Source of the DNA: Dietzia sp. NCCP-2495
GTDB lineage: Bacteria; Actinomycetota; Actinomycetes; Mycobacteriales; Mycobacteriaceae
Direction: 5' to 3'
DNA length: 64,000 bases
Assembly (NCBI RefSeq): GCF_026011735.1
Contig: NZ_BRVN01000002.1
Location: 124,001 to 188,000 of the forward strand
The notes below the pieces were generated by a model that was not told the DNA's origin, did not search any database, and was given only the letters and a program-made list of their open reading frames with translations. Made by a program: the position numbers and the translations under genes. Shown here in pieces: positions 32,966 through 40,117 of this stretch (positions are counted from its first letter, which is position 1; the number at the start of each line of letters is the position of its first letter).

Positions 32966-33200
32966 CAGAGTCCTCCTCAACCAGAGCCGACTCCTCAGCA
33001 ACCCAATGCCACGCACCAGGCCGAACAGACCCCACACGACGATCCAAGTGTTCGTCCCGGTTGAGGAACTGCAGCTCCAGGCCGTCCTTACGTTCCGTCG
33101 TGCGGTGGTAGTCGGCGAGGAACACTGTCTCCGCACCGTTCGAGCCATGAACAACCCACTGCCGGCGCCGCACCGATGGGGAAGGCTTCGCAGTCATCAC
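32958..33200 (-). CDS. Small early protein (80 aa)
   Basis: 80 residues, GTG 33200 or ATG 33197, in a TGATG/GTGA junction. It begins MMTAKPSPSVRRRQWVVHGS and has a beta-rich middle (ETVFLADYHRTTERKDGLEL). It overlaps the membrane-protein gene by 8 bp. Function unknown. Confidence 0.58.
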   Translation of the reverse strand: MMTAKPSPSVRRRQWVVHGSNGAETVFLADYHRTTERKDGLELQFLNRDEHLDRRVGSVRPGAWHWVAEESALVEEDSDA

Positions 33201-33589
33201 GCACCCCCGACCAGGTACGAGAACTCAGGGCACTTCGCCCCAATCGACGCACCGACCAGAAACGCGTGCTGGTCGTCATCCCACTGCGTCAACTCGTTTG
33301 CTGCGATCCGAACAAGCGCCATCGGGGACAGGCCGTCATCGAGGCCCTGGCAGATGATGTCCGCGTACTGCGACGCCATACCGTCCGGCATGTCGATGCC
33401 CTCACCAGCAGCAACCGACTGCAGCACCGCATCCGTACGATCCGCCGGCGGCACCACAGCGGGGGACACCGGGGCGACAGTCGTCGACTCCAACACCCGA
33501 TCCCCAGACGAAACCGGCACCGACGACGCCGACTCACACGCCGACAGGGCCAACAGAGCAACAGGAAGAACAAACAAGGCACGCTTCAC
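33197..33589 (-). CDS. Phage lipoprotein, DUF732-like
   Basis: About 130 residues from GTG 33589 (MKRALFVLPVALLALSACE); a GTG two codons earlier is possible. A signal peptide with a basic n-region and LLALSAC lipobox predicts attachment to the outer face of the membrane at the Cys. After a Ser/Pro/Val-rich linker (SVPVSSGDRVLESTTVAPVS) comes a DUF732-like domain with paired Cys: YADIICQGLDDGLS and VGASIGAKCPEFS. DUF732 proteins are common in mycobacteria and their phages. An exported lipoprotein from an early prophage operon suggests superinfection exclusion or host-surface change. Confidence 0.75.
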   Translation of the reverse strand: MKRALFVLPVALLALSACESASSVPVSSGDRVLESTTVAPVSPAVVPPADRTDAVLQSVAAGEGIDMPDGMASQYADIICQGLDDGLSPMALVRIAANELTQWDDDQHAFLVGASIGAKCPEFSYLVGGA

Positions 33590-33627
33590 GGACACACCGC
33601 TTTCAGAAGAAGAGAAGAACAAAGAAG

Positions 33628-33834
33628 TCACGACGCCACCGCCAAATCCAGCGTCCGCAGACCAAGCACCGCAGCCGCCCGATACGCAGGCCACCCGTAG
33701 ACATCGACCAAGTACTCGGCCAGCCAGATCCGCTCGCCACGATCCGACGGCACCTGCACCGGCTGGGAGTGATGAAGCCGATGAGCAACAACCCAGTCAC
33801 CCTGTGCGGGGGAACGAAGATGCTTGCTACACAT
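33628..33834 (-). CDS. Small early protein (68 aa)
   Basis: 68 residues from ATG 33834, overlapping the excisionase-like stop as TGATG. It begins MCSKHLRSPAQGDWVVAHRL, with a GWPAYRAAAVLGLRTLDLAV end. Similar short proteins with a W-V-HRLHH motif occur beside excisionase genes in actinophages. Function unknown. Confidence 0.55.
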   Translation of the reverse strand: MCSKHLRSPAQGDWVVAHRLHHSQPVQVPSDRGERIWLAEYLVDVYGWPAYRAAAVLGLRTLDLAVAS

Positions 33835-34049
33835 CACGCCACCGCCATCGGCTGACCAGACGCAATCCACTCATCAATCGACGACCGCGGAATACGCCAC
33901 CGACCACCAGCCCGATCACGAGAAGCCCGAATCACCCCGAGCTCACACAACCCGGCAACCGTCTTCGGGTCCCGATTCACCAAAGCGCCGGCCTCATGCG
34001 AGGTCAGCACCAACTTGAACGCCGCCTGGGCGACATCGACCCGACTCAT
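33834..34049 (-). CDS. Excisionase-like helix-turn-helix protein
   Basis: 71 residues from ATG 34049. It contains LTSHEAGALVNRDPKTVAGL (helix-turn-helix) followed by RWRIPRSSIDEWIASG, the winged AlpA/excisionase/HTH_17 signature. It is placed in the early operon, opposite in orientation to the integrase at 38.8 kb. That separation fits Xis being made only in lytic growth. The alternative is a general MerR-like early regulator. Confidence 0.75.
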   Translation of the reverse strand: MSRVDVAQAAFKLVLTSHEAGALVNRDPKTVAGLCELGVIRASRDRAGGRWRIPRSSIDEWIASGQPMAVA

Positions 34050-34285
34050 GACGCCACCGCTTTCGGGAACGCCGCATCGAACCGGCTGTTGATTTCTTCC
34101 ATCACCTCGGCCGGGATGTGCCCGGTCTCGTGGTCGGGGTGCAGGATCAGCCACTTCAACGCCCGGGACGCCTCGTCGACCTCGGCCTCGTACAGGTCAG
34201 CGACGACCTCGATCCCGGCTAGGGCGCGGGCACGCTGCAGGGACCGCATCATCTGCTCACGCAGTTCGGAGTACGGCATCATCAC
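34046..34285 (-). CDS. Small early protein (79 aa)
   Basis: 79 residues from GTG 34285 (GTGA overlap), beginning MMMPYSELREQMMRSLQRAR. It is helical, with a central ALAGIEVVADLYEAEVDEAS and HPDHETGHIPAEV. Function unknown. Confidence 0.55.
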   Translation of the reverse strand: MMMPYSELREQMMRSLQRARALAGIEVVADLYEAEVDEASRALKWLILHPDHETGHIPAEVMEEINSRFDAAFPKAVAS

Positions 34286-35106
34286 GCCACCTCCGACTCA
34301 GACGAAGGCAGCGGATCAATCGCTAGCAACCCCAACTTGCGCTGAATGAATGCGATCCCCGACGGTTGCACATAAGTCGTGTACGACGTCCCCTGCTCAC
34401 CGTTCGACCGCTCGAAAGCGTGCGCCTTCACCTCGAAGTGACGCATGTACTGCTGATACGGCGTGTTCCGCATCGCACCCTTGGCGATGAACACACCAGC
34501 GTTTCGCAGATCCCGGAACAGTTTGTTCTGGGATGAGCCGAGCATCTTCGCCACCGCGCCGACGCTGTACTTGCCGGTCGCGTCGATGAAGTCGTCGTAC
34601 GCCTCAGCCTTCGGGGCGAGCGCCTTGTTCTCCGCCTGGAGTGCGAGGCGTTCTTCCTCCGCGTTCAGGGCGAGTCGCAAGATCTCCTGCCGCGACAGAG
34701 ACGCCGGATCAAACTCAGTCCGGGTTTCCGCTTCACGGGTGCGGACCGCGAAGTACGCCTGCGCCGCGGCGACTGCGTCCTTGCGAGGATCGCCATTCAT
34801 TGCGACGAGGTAGCAAGCGAACCGCGAGAGGTGAAAGTCGACGCGCAACTGATTCGTGCGGCCGGAAGGTTCCCGGAGCCGGGAAGCTTCATCGGTCGGG
34901 GAGTAGCCCTGCGCCACCATCGCGACGACGGCACGCTCGATCGCGTCCTCGAACCGCTCCCACTTGTCGTAGTCGAGCAGTGGCTGGAGGTCGCGGGCCG
35001 ACCAGAACTCAGAACCATCTGGTCGGGTGCGGCAGATCGCGTCGAACGGCGATCCGCCTTCCTGCTGGACCGGGCTCATATCCCCGGTACCATTGTGGTC
35101 AGACAT
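34282..35106 (-). CDS. Antirepressor (DinD/BRO-N plus KilAC-like)
   Basis: 274 residues from ATG 35106, with SD GGAAGG. The N-terminal half is a DinD-like BRO-N domain: FDAICRTRPDGSEFWSARDL, then VVAMVAQGYSPTDEASRLRE and FACYLVAMNGDP. The C-terminal KilAC-type part reads GAVAKMLGSSQNKLFRDLRN and later YMRHFEVKAHAF. Such proteins antagonise the repressor during induction. It is the second gene of the lytic operon, right after the Cro-like gene. Confidence 0.85.
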   Translation of the reverse strand: MSDHNGTGDMSPVQQEGGSPFDAICRTRPDGSEFWSARDLQPLLDYDKWERFEDAIERAVVAMVAQGYSPTDEASRLREPSGRTNQLRVDFHLSRFACYLVAMNGDPRKDAVAAAQAYFAVRTREAETRTEFDPASLSRQEILRLALNAEEERLALQAENKALAPKAEAYDDFIDATGKYSVGAVAKMLGSSQNKLFRDLRNAGVFIAKGAMRNTPYQQYMRHFEVKAHAFERSNGEQGTSYTTYVQPSGIAFIQRKLGLLAIDPLPSSESEVA

Positions 35107-35161
35107 TGAAGTGCCTTCCTTGTCGTTGACCCTCAGCTGTTGCGAGCAGCTGGGGGTCTTT

Positions 35162-35461
35162 CTATGCGGCCGATCGGCCACTGGTCTGTCCAGTGTGGAC
35201 AGCGGGACTGTCCACTTTGGTCAAAAAAAGATCGTCGACCCCCACCTGAAGCTTGTGCGCTATGCGCAAAGCCGGGTCTGTCTTCAGGGTCTTGACCTCG
35301 CCAGCCAAGAGCCTGCCGAGGTACGAGTGGGAGCTCCATCCTGCGGCTTTGGCCAACTCTCTCTGGGAGACCCCTTGAATGACCATCAGGCGGGCGAGCC
35401 GCTTGCGGTCAAGAAGCTCCATGTACACCTCCCCAAGTCGTTCCTTGATGGCAGTACTCAC
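35162..35461 (-). CDS. Cro-like XRE regulator
   Basis: 99 residues from GTG 35461, in-frame and directly facing the switch region; the longer frame to 35575 would run into the operators. An XRE helix-turn-helix covers residues ~25-45 (VIQGVSQRELAKAAGWSSHS), followed by the helix YLGRLLAGEVKTLKTDPALR and KLQVGVDDLFLTK. The C-terminal tail (about 82-99) is encoded across a TGTCCA cluster. It heads the lytic operon, so it is most likely Cro-like. It could instead be the immunity repressor, with the plus-strand gene as Cro. Confidence 0.75.
   Translation of the reverse strand: MSTAIKERLGEVYMELLDRKRLARLMVIQGVSQRELAKAAGWSSHSYLGRLLAGEVKTLKTDPALRIAHKLQVGVDDLFLTKVDSPAVHTGQTSGRSAA
35187..35214. promoter_or_regulatory. 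TGTCCA cluster inside the Cro-like gene
   Basis: TGTCCA at 35187-35192, its inverse TGGACA at 35196-35201, and TGTCCA at 35209-35214 lie in the last codons of the Cro-like gene. The direct pair is 22 bp apart, the same spacing as the pair 35496/35518 in the switch region. The first two form an inverted pair. They may be internal operators acting on the antirepressor or early genes. Confidence 0.5.
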
Positions 35462-35687
35462 GGTACGTCCTCCTGTCCGTTGTGTCCAGCATTCCTGTCC
35501 AAAGGATCGCACGTTGGTGTCCACACCGCAAGTAATGACACGCCTGTTCTTTCGCAGGTAGGGGCTGACCTGCACGTATAGTCGTTCCCGTCAGCAACGC
35601 GTTAGTGTCCACGTTTTTCGCCGACGGGCGCAGCGCCGGTGTCCGCCCCGCTGGACGGAACGGACAGAGGGAAGTGAAGTAGAGCCC
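35462..35687. promoter_or_regulatory. Divergent immunity switch region
   Basis: 226 bp between the divergent regulators. It holds the half-site TGTCCA at 35483, 35496, 35518 and 35606, plus TGTCCG at 35474 and 35640 and its complement CGGACA at 35661. A possible plus-strand -10 TATAGT is at 35577-35582. No clear -35 was seen. These are candidate operators shared by repressor and Cro. Confidence 0.65.
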
Positions 35688-36377
35688 ATGCAACCCAGGC
35701 ACCAGCTCGCCGCACTGATCCAGTCGGTCGAGGACGCGAACGGATGGAGCGATCCAGAAGTCGCCGAGCGTGCGCGGCAACGGGGGCACACGATCAGCAA
35801 GTCCAACATCTCCCGCCTACGACTCGAGCCAGTCCGCTCGATCAAAGGCGACGCGATCAAGGCCCTCGCGGCCGGACTTGGGATCTCGCCCCTGGACATC
35901 GCGGACGCCGCCCTGGCAAGCATGGGCATCCACCGCAGTAACGCAGCCGACAACGACGTCGAGACTGCGATCCGCCGAGACCCGCTCCTAGCGGACTCGC
36001 AGCGTCGGATGCTCCTAGCACTCCTCCGAGAGATGAAGGGCACTCACGATGAAGACCAGGGCACGCAGGACCCGCCGAGCAATCCGCCGGCTGATGGAGA
36101 AGCTCGGGCTGACGGAGCCCCCATGAAAGGCGCCGACATCGCCTGGCTTGATGACAGGCGAGCCCCGGACGTTGACGACATGCTCGACCGCGTCACCGAA
36201 GAAGCCCGCCGGCAGGACGAAGCGGAGCAGGAGCTCGAGGAACCCCTGCCGTACGAGCCCGAGCAGCTGCACGCCGCACGCGACCTACCCGGGATGAGCG
36301 AAGGTGAACGCCGCCGCCTCCCGGGCAAGGATGCCGGCGAAGAGAACCAAGAACCCGACGATTGGGAGGGTGCCTGA
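35688..36377 (+). CDS. Immunity repressor (XRE) with long acidic C-terminal region
   Basis: 229 residues beginning MQPRHQLAALIQSVEDANGW. The HTH region is about residues 22-75 (SDPEVAERARQRGHTISKSN and SIKGDAIKALAAGLGISPLD). The C-terminal ~130 residues are acidic and low in complexity (DEAEQELEEPLPYEPEQL). The gene is first in the lysogeny operon, TGATG-coupled to the next. No LexA-like self-cleavage site (Ala-Gly plus Ser/Lys) is seen, so inactivation by the ImmA-type peptidase downstream is more likely. Confidence 0.75.
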   Translation: MQPRHQLAALIQSVEDANGWSDPEVAERARQRGHTISKSNISRLRLEPVRSIKGDAIKALAAGLGISPLDIADAALASMGIHRSNAADNDVETAIRRDPLLADSQRRMLLALLREMKGTHDEDQGTQDPPSNPPADGEARADGAPMKGADIAWLDDRRAPDVDDMLDRVTEEARRQDEAEQELEEPLPYEPEQLHAARDLPGMSEGERRRLPGKDAGEENQEPDDWEGA

Positions 36378-37438
36378 TGCCCGGTTATGGATTCCGGCTG
36401 TTCAGCATGGATTCAGTCCTGCGCGACGGTCGCACCCCGCAGGAGTGGCGGGGCTTGTCGCTTGGGGGCCGGACTGTCGACTTTGCCGACGAGCTGAAGG
36501 ACGTCCTCGATGGAGCCCGCGGCGTGACAGAGTTCGGGGCACCCCGGGCCCCGACCGAGCCGCCTCTGACTGACAACGATCGACGCGTACGCCCCTGCTT
36601 CCGAGTCGTCGAGGTGGACGGTCTCGGTAGCCGAGGAGTACTCATGCAGGTCCGCTATGGCCGTCACAAGGATGAGGATCTCGGAGTTTCGATCAACGGT
36701 GGTGGCGGTAGCTCAGACATCCCGCTCGGAGACCTCGCTCCGACACGTTCTTACAGAGTGGCAGTCCTTCCTCCCGAGACCGGGAAGGTCGGTGTCTTGG
36801 CTGTGGAAGTCATCGGTGGGGCATGCCCTACCCAGTACGTAACGAAGTGGATTCGACGTTGGATGTATGACCGAGCTCAGGTCACTGCGCACCCGAGTGA
36901 GTGGTACAAGGTGCGGGCGTTCGCTGCTGCTGACCCGGAACTTCTTCGGAGCTACATCAAGCGCGCCAGCTTGGACCACGCCGTCCTCATTCGGCGCGGC
37001 ACGCCCGAGTCCCGCCTCCGATCCGACGAACTCTTTCGCATCGAGGCTGCGATCTTCGACAACTCCGAGGCTGATCTGCGTGAGCTTGCGGAGGGCGTGA
37101 TCATGCGCGACGCCGAGGAATCAGAAGGCGAGCGAGACAATCTCGATCCAGACGCCACAGACGACGAGCTGGTAGTGGCGTCCGACGCCGAGTTCGCGAA
37201 GGCGGTGGCGAGCAGCATCGGGAAGGGCCTGGGAGGGCTGACGTACGACGACGGCTTTATCGTTCTGGATACGGAATCCGGCAAGGAGGCGGTCAGCCCG
37301 TCGCGTTTGCCAGAAGTCTTCACCTACCCGGTCTCGACCGACCGCCCGTCTGACAGCGACTGGCTGGCCGAACTGAAACGGCGGGTGCTGTCGGTTCGGC
37401 GGGAGATCGGTGCAACAATAGACGTTGACTCTTGGTGA
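36377..37438 (+). CDS. Soluble partner of a candidate Rex-like exclusion pair, unknown family
   Basis: 353 residues from ATG 36377, whose A is shared with the repressor's TGA. It begins MPGYGFRLFSMDSVLRDGRT. A beta-rich N-terminal half (RPCFRVVEVDGLGSRGVLMQ, YRVAVLPPETGKVGVLAVEV) precedes IKRASLDHAVLIRRGTPESR and a helical, acidic C-terminal half, ending GATIDVDSW. No TM segment, signal peptide or recognised domain is visible. It is followed 18 bp later by a multi-TM gene. Position in the lysogeny operon and the soluble/membrane pairing resemble lambda RexA-RexB and the Sbash gp30-gp31 and CarolAnn exclusion pairs. Function is inference. Confidence 0.7.
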   Translation: MPGYGFRLFSMDSVLRDGRTPQEWRGLSLGGRTVDFADELKDVLDGARGVTEFGAPRAPTEPPLTDNDRRVRPCFRVVEVDGLGSRGVLMQVRYGRHKDEDLGVSINGGGGSSDIPLGDLAPTRSYRVAVLPPETGKVGVLAVEVIGGACPTQYVTKWIRRWMYDRAQVTAHPSEWYKVRAFAAADPELLRSYIKRASLDHAVLIRRGTPESRLRSDELFRIEAAIFDNSEADLRELAEGVIMRDAEESEGERDNLDPDATDDELVVASDAEFAKAVASSIGKGLGGLTYDDGFIVLDTESGKEAVSPSRLPEVFTYPVSTDRPSDSDWLAELKRRVLSVRREIGATIDVDSW

Positions 37439-37456
37439 GGCTGGAGGTGGGCGGAA

Positions 37457-38047
37457 GTGTCACGATTCCAGGTGAAATCCTTGTTCAGCGCCCACTGGAA
37501 GGGGTTATCACAGGAGACGGATGGCTCGGAGCCGGTGCCTGACTGGTACGCAAGGTCGGTACTGCTCGCAGGGGCTACCATTGCGGGCCTGGCGGGGCTC
37601 TTCACCCAAGCGCCCCTCGGTGAGCCCAGTCTTCGCCTTGCCGCGTTCGCGCTGCTGACAGGATCGCTTCTTACTGTCTTCGCCCAGTTGTCCTCCCTTA
37701 GGCTGAAGTTGACCGAGTGGTTCTCGGAGGAAGACATCGGCCACCGAGTGGAGAAGAACATGATCGACGAATCCGTCGCTCATGTCCTCTTTGCCGCCAT
37801 GCTGTCTCTCGTGGCCGCTGGGGTGACTGCGGTCGACGCCGCGGTACCAGCCCTCGGAAAATATGCCGATCTGGTGATCAACGCGCTGCTAGCCGGGGTC
37901 ACTTTCAGCCTGATCTATTACATTGTCGCCCTGGTGGTTCTCACCCTGCCGCGTCTGTACGGGGCGTACGTCGCCGTGAACGACGTGTCTCGCGACTTGA
38001 ACGGGACCGTCCGAGATAACCGGCTCAAGCCGATGAAGCGGCGATAG
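37457..38047 (+). CDS. Membrane protein with about four TM segments, Rex-like partner
   Basis: 196 residues from GTG 37457, with a strong SD (GGAGG) eleven bases upstream. Hydrophobic segments: residues ~33-52 (SVLLAGATIAGLAGLFTQAP), ~59-78 (LRLAAFALLTGSLLTVFAQL), ~107-129 (SVAHVLFAAMLSLVAAGVTA) and ~138-165 (LVINALLAGVTFSLIYYIVA). The charged loops (SLRLKLTEWFSEEDIGHRVE; C-terminal RDLNGTVRDNRLKPMKRR) should face the cytoplasm. This four-TM layout with cytosolic ends is that of RexB-type ion-channel effectors. It is only 18 bp from the soluble gene and probably co-translated. Confidence 0.75.
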   Translation: MSRFQVKSLFSAHWKGLSQETDGSEPVPDWYARSVLLAGATIAGLAGLFTQAPLGEPSLRLAAFALLTGSLLTVFAQLSSLRLKLTEWFSEEDIGHRVEKNMIDESVAHVLFAAMLSLVAAGVTAVDAAVPALGKYADLVINALLAGVTFSLIYYIVALVVLTLPRLYGAYVAVNDVSRDLNGTVRDNRLKPMKRR

Positions 38048-38104
38048 AACTACATCGATGTAATCCCAGCTCAGCCGGTATGAGTGTCGTAGTCGTATGG
38101 TCCT

Positions 38105-38539
38105 ATGTCGGCCATGCGTGAACACCGATACCATCCGTGGCGGATCCTCCGTGGCCTGCCCCACATCACCCTCAGGTGGTCCGCGGCCGTCGCCAGGGGA
38201 AGGGTCGACGGCCACACGATCACCCTCCACCCGCTACTGACCCAAGCCGAGCGGCGGTCGACGCTGGCGCACGAGCTGGTGCACCTCGAACGCGGGCCGG
38301 CACCGCCCCACCTGGCCGCTCGCGAAGAACTGATCGTGGAGGAGATCGCCGCCCGCCGGCTCGTCGGCCTGGACGACCTCGCCGACGCGATCGTCTGGCA
38401 CGACGGCCACGCCCACGACGGGATGGCCGAGGACTTGTGGGTCGACCGCGCGATCCTCCTCGCCCGCATCCGGGCACTACGGCCCGACGAGCGGGCCTAC
38501 ATTGAACAGATAGTCGCCCGGAGGGAGGGGAGCGCGTGA
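38105..38539 (+). CDS. ImmA/IrrE-type metallopeptidase
   Basis: 144 residues. The zinc motif HELVH is at residues 56-60 (STLAHELVHLERG), with a likely third ligand Glu in EELIVEEIAARR near 74-82. This matches the ImmA/IrrE family, whose members cleave XRE repressors of mobile elements (ImmR of ICEBs1) or DdrO. In the same operon as the repressor, it probably inactivates it during stress. The start could be ATG 38105 or the next in-frame Met at residue 4. Confidence 0.82.
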   Translation: MSAMREHRYHPWRILRGLPHITLRWSAAVARGRVDGHTITLHPLLTQAERRSTLAHELVHLERGPAPPHLAAREELIVEEIAARRLVGLDDLADAIVWHDGHAHDGMAEDLWVDRAILLARIRALRPDERAYIEQIVARREGSA

Positions 38540-38778
38540 CCGACCTCGAGCACCTGATCATGAAGTTCGAGGACCGATGGTGGCGCCTCGCGGGGTCGAA
38601 GGAGTCCGCCATCTGCGACGAACTCGACATGTCGCCGACCCGCTACTACCAACTGCTGCAGCAGCTCGCTCAGCGCGAAGACGTCCTCGCCACCTACCCA
38701 GTCCAGACCAAACGGCTACGACGCCGCATGAGCCGCACACCCGCCCGACCCCGAGTCGGCACCCCCAACCTCGACTAG
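38536..38778 (+). CDS. DUF3263 protein
   Basis: 80 residues, ATGA-coupled (GTGA) to the peptidase gene, beginning MTDLEHLIMKFEDRWWRLAG. The signature WWRLAGSKESAICDELDMSP then TRYYQLLQQLAQREDVL and basic KRLRRRMSRTP marks the actinobacterial DUF3263 family, of helix-turn-helix type. Members are usual on host chromosomes and on actinophages beside integrase. Function unknown; a small DNA-binding regulator is likely. Confidence 0.75.
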   Translation: MTDLEHLIMKFEDRWWRLAGSKESAICDELDMSPTRYYQLLQQLAQREDVLATYPVQTKRLRRRMSRTPARPRVGTPNLD

Positions 38779-38786
38779 GAACCACC

Positions 38787-39875
38787 GTGGCGAACATCAA
38801 AGCCTACGACACCAAAGCAGGTAAACGCTGGCGCGTCCGGTACCGAAAACCGGGCGGACGACAGACAGACAAACGCGGCTTCACCACCAAGAAAGCCGCA
38901 GAGTTGTGGGCGTCCAACAACGTCGTCGAACTCGCCTCCGGCACATGGATTCCACCCGAAGCCGGCAAGACCCCCCTGAGTGCTGTCGCGGACGCCTGGC
39001 TGGCCTCCAAAAGCCGCGTCACCCCCAAGACCCTCGCCGGGTACACCACCACCGTGAAACTCCACCTGGAGCCACTACGGACCATCGAGGTGGGCAAGGT
39101 GACGCCCGGTGTGGTGCAGGACTGGATCGACGGGCTCAACGGCTCGCCGAAAACCGTCCGCAACGCGGCGTCGATCCTCCACTCGATCATGTCCCGCGCC
39201 GTCCGCGACCGACAGATCCAGTCCAATCCGTGCGACGGAGTGGAACTGCCGAAAGTCGCGGCAACCGAGCGCCGGTACCTGACCGCCGCGCAAGTCGAGT
39301 CCCTCGCACAGGTGTCTAAGCGGCCGACCCTGGTCAATACGCTCGCCTACTCGGGCCTGCGGTGGGGTGAGCTCGCAGCCCTTCAGAAGCGGGACATCAG
39401 CCCGAAGAAGCGGCGCATCACTGTCCGTCGATCGGTGACGGAAGTGTCCGGCACCCTGCACTGGGGTGAGACGAAGAACCGCGAGCACCGGGAGGTGCCG
39501 ATCCCGACGTTCCTGGCCGACCAACTCCGGTTCGCAATCAAAGACAAGGCGGCGGACGATCTGGTGTTCACCGCGGCCCGTGGGGGAGTGCTGCGGTACC
39601 GCAACGCCCGCCGTTGGTGGGACACCGCCGTCGACAAAGCGGACGTTCCTGACGGGCTGACCCCGCACGAACTGCGGCACACGTGCGCGTCGTTGGCGAT
39701 CCGGTCGGGGGCGAACGTGAAGGTGGTGCAGCGGATGCTCGGCCACGCGTCCGCGGCGCTCACCCTGGACCGGTATGGGCATCTGTTCGACGACGACCTG
39801 GACACCGTCGCGGACGCGCTCGGCGAACTGCGGCAGAAGGAATGTGGGCAAAATGTGGGCACGGCGACCGGTTGA
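38787..39875 (+). CDS. int: Tyrosine integrase
   Basis: 362 residues from GTG 38787 (SD AGGA, 8 bp after the previous stop). An AP2-like arm-binding N-terminus (KAGKRWRVRYRKPGGRQTDK) is followed by a core-binding SAM-like domain (about 60-160). The catalytic domain has Arg192 (SGLRWGELAAL), His294-x-x-Arg297 (HELRHTCASL), His320 (MLGHASAALT) and the nucleophile Tyr330 (LDRYGHLF). All residues are intact, so it should be active. It lies 38 bp from tRNA-Arg, its likely target. Confidence 0.95.
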   Translation: MANIKAYDTKAGKRWRVRYRKPGGRQTDKRGFTTKKAAELWASNNVVELASGTWIPPEAGKTPLSAVADAWLASKSRVTPKTLAGYTTTVKLHLEPLRTIEVGKVTPGVVQDWIDGLNGSPKTVRNAASILHSIMSRAVRDRQIQSNPCDGVELPKVAATERRYLTAAQVESLAQVSKRPTLVNTLAYSGLRWGELAALQKRDISPKKRRITVRRSVTEVSGTLHWGETKNREHREVPIPTFLADQLRFAIKDKAADDLVFTAARGGVLRYRNARRWWDTAVDKADVPDGLTPHELRHTCASLAIRSGANVKVVQRMLGHASAALTLDRYGHLFDDDLDTVADALGELRQKECGQNVGTATG

Positions 39876-39913
39876 GAACCAGCCGCCGTGCCGAAAACAT
39901 GCCCTGACCTGCG

Positions 39914-39960
39914 CGCCCCCGAGAGGATTCGAACCCCTGACCAGCCGGGTAGAAACCGGA
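39914..39960. other. Likely attachment site (prophage/host junction)
   Basis: The 3' half of tRNA-Arg directly follows integrase. Temperate phages with a tyrosine integrase next to a tRNA usually recombine in the anticodon-to-T-arm region, and the phage copy rebuilds the tRNA. The matching att half must lie left of the window, so the core cannot be fixed by comparison here. Boundaries are approximate. Confidence 0.6.
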
Positions 39961-39986
39961 TGCTCTATCCACTGAGCTACGGAGGC
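39914..39986 (-). tRNA. tRNA-Arg(TCT), integration target
   Basis: A cloverleaf on the minus strand: 5' acceptor GCCTCCG (39986-39980) pairs with CGGGGGC. D-arm GCTC...GAGC, anticodon loop TTTCTAC (anticodon TCT), T-arm AGGGG-TTCGAAT-CCTCT, discriminator G. No CCA is encoded. The 3' end faces the integrase, as expected when the phage integrates at the 3' half and restores the gene. Confidence 0.93.
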
Positions 39987-40117
39987 ATGCGGCACCTGCA
40001 GCAGGCGTCGCCGGAAGAATGGTAGCCGATCGCTCGGCGGCACCGACCGGGATGCCGGGGGAGAGCCGAGCAGGCGCGAATCGTCGCTTGGGCATTGGTC
40101 TTCCTACGATGGAGGTC

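Noticed and set aside
33197-33694. Longer start for the lipoprotein (33694)
   Set aside because: It would bury the signal peptide; the GTG at 33589 gives a proper n-region and lipobox.
36015-36328. Minus-strand ORFs under the repressor
   Set aside because: They have no SD and Ser/Arg-rich shadow composition; the plus-strand HTH protein explains the region.
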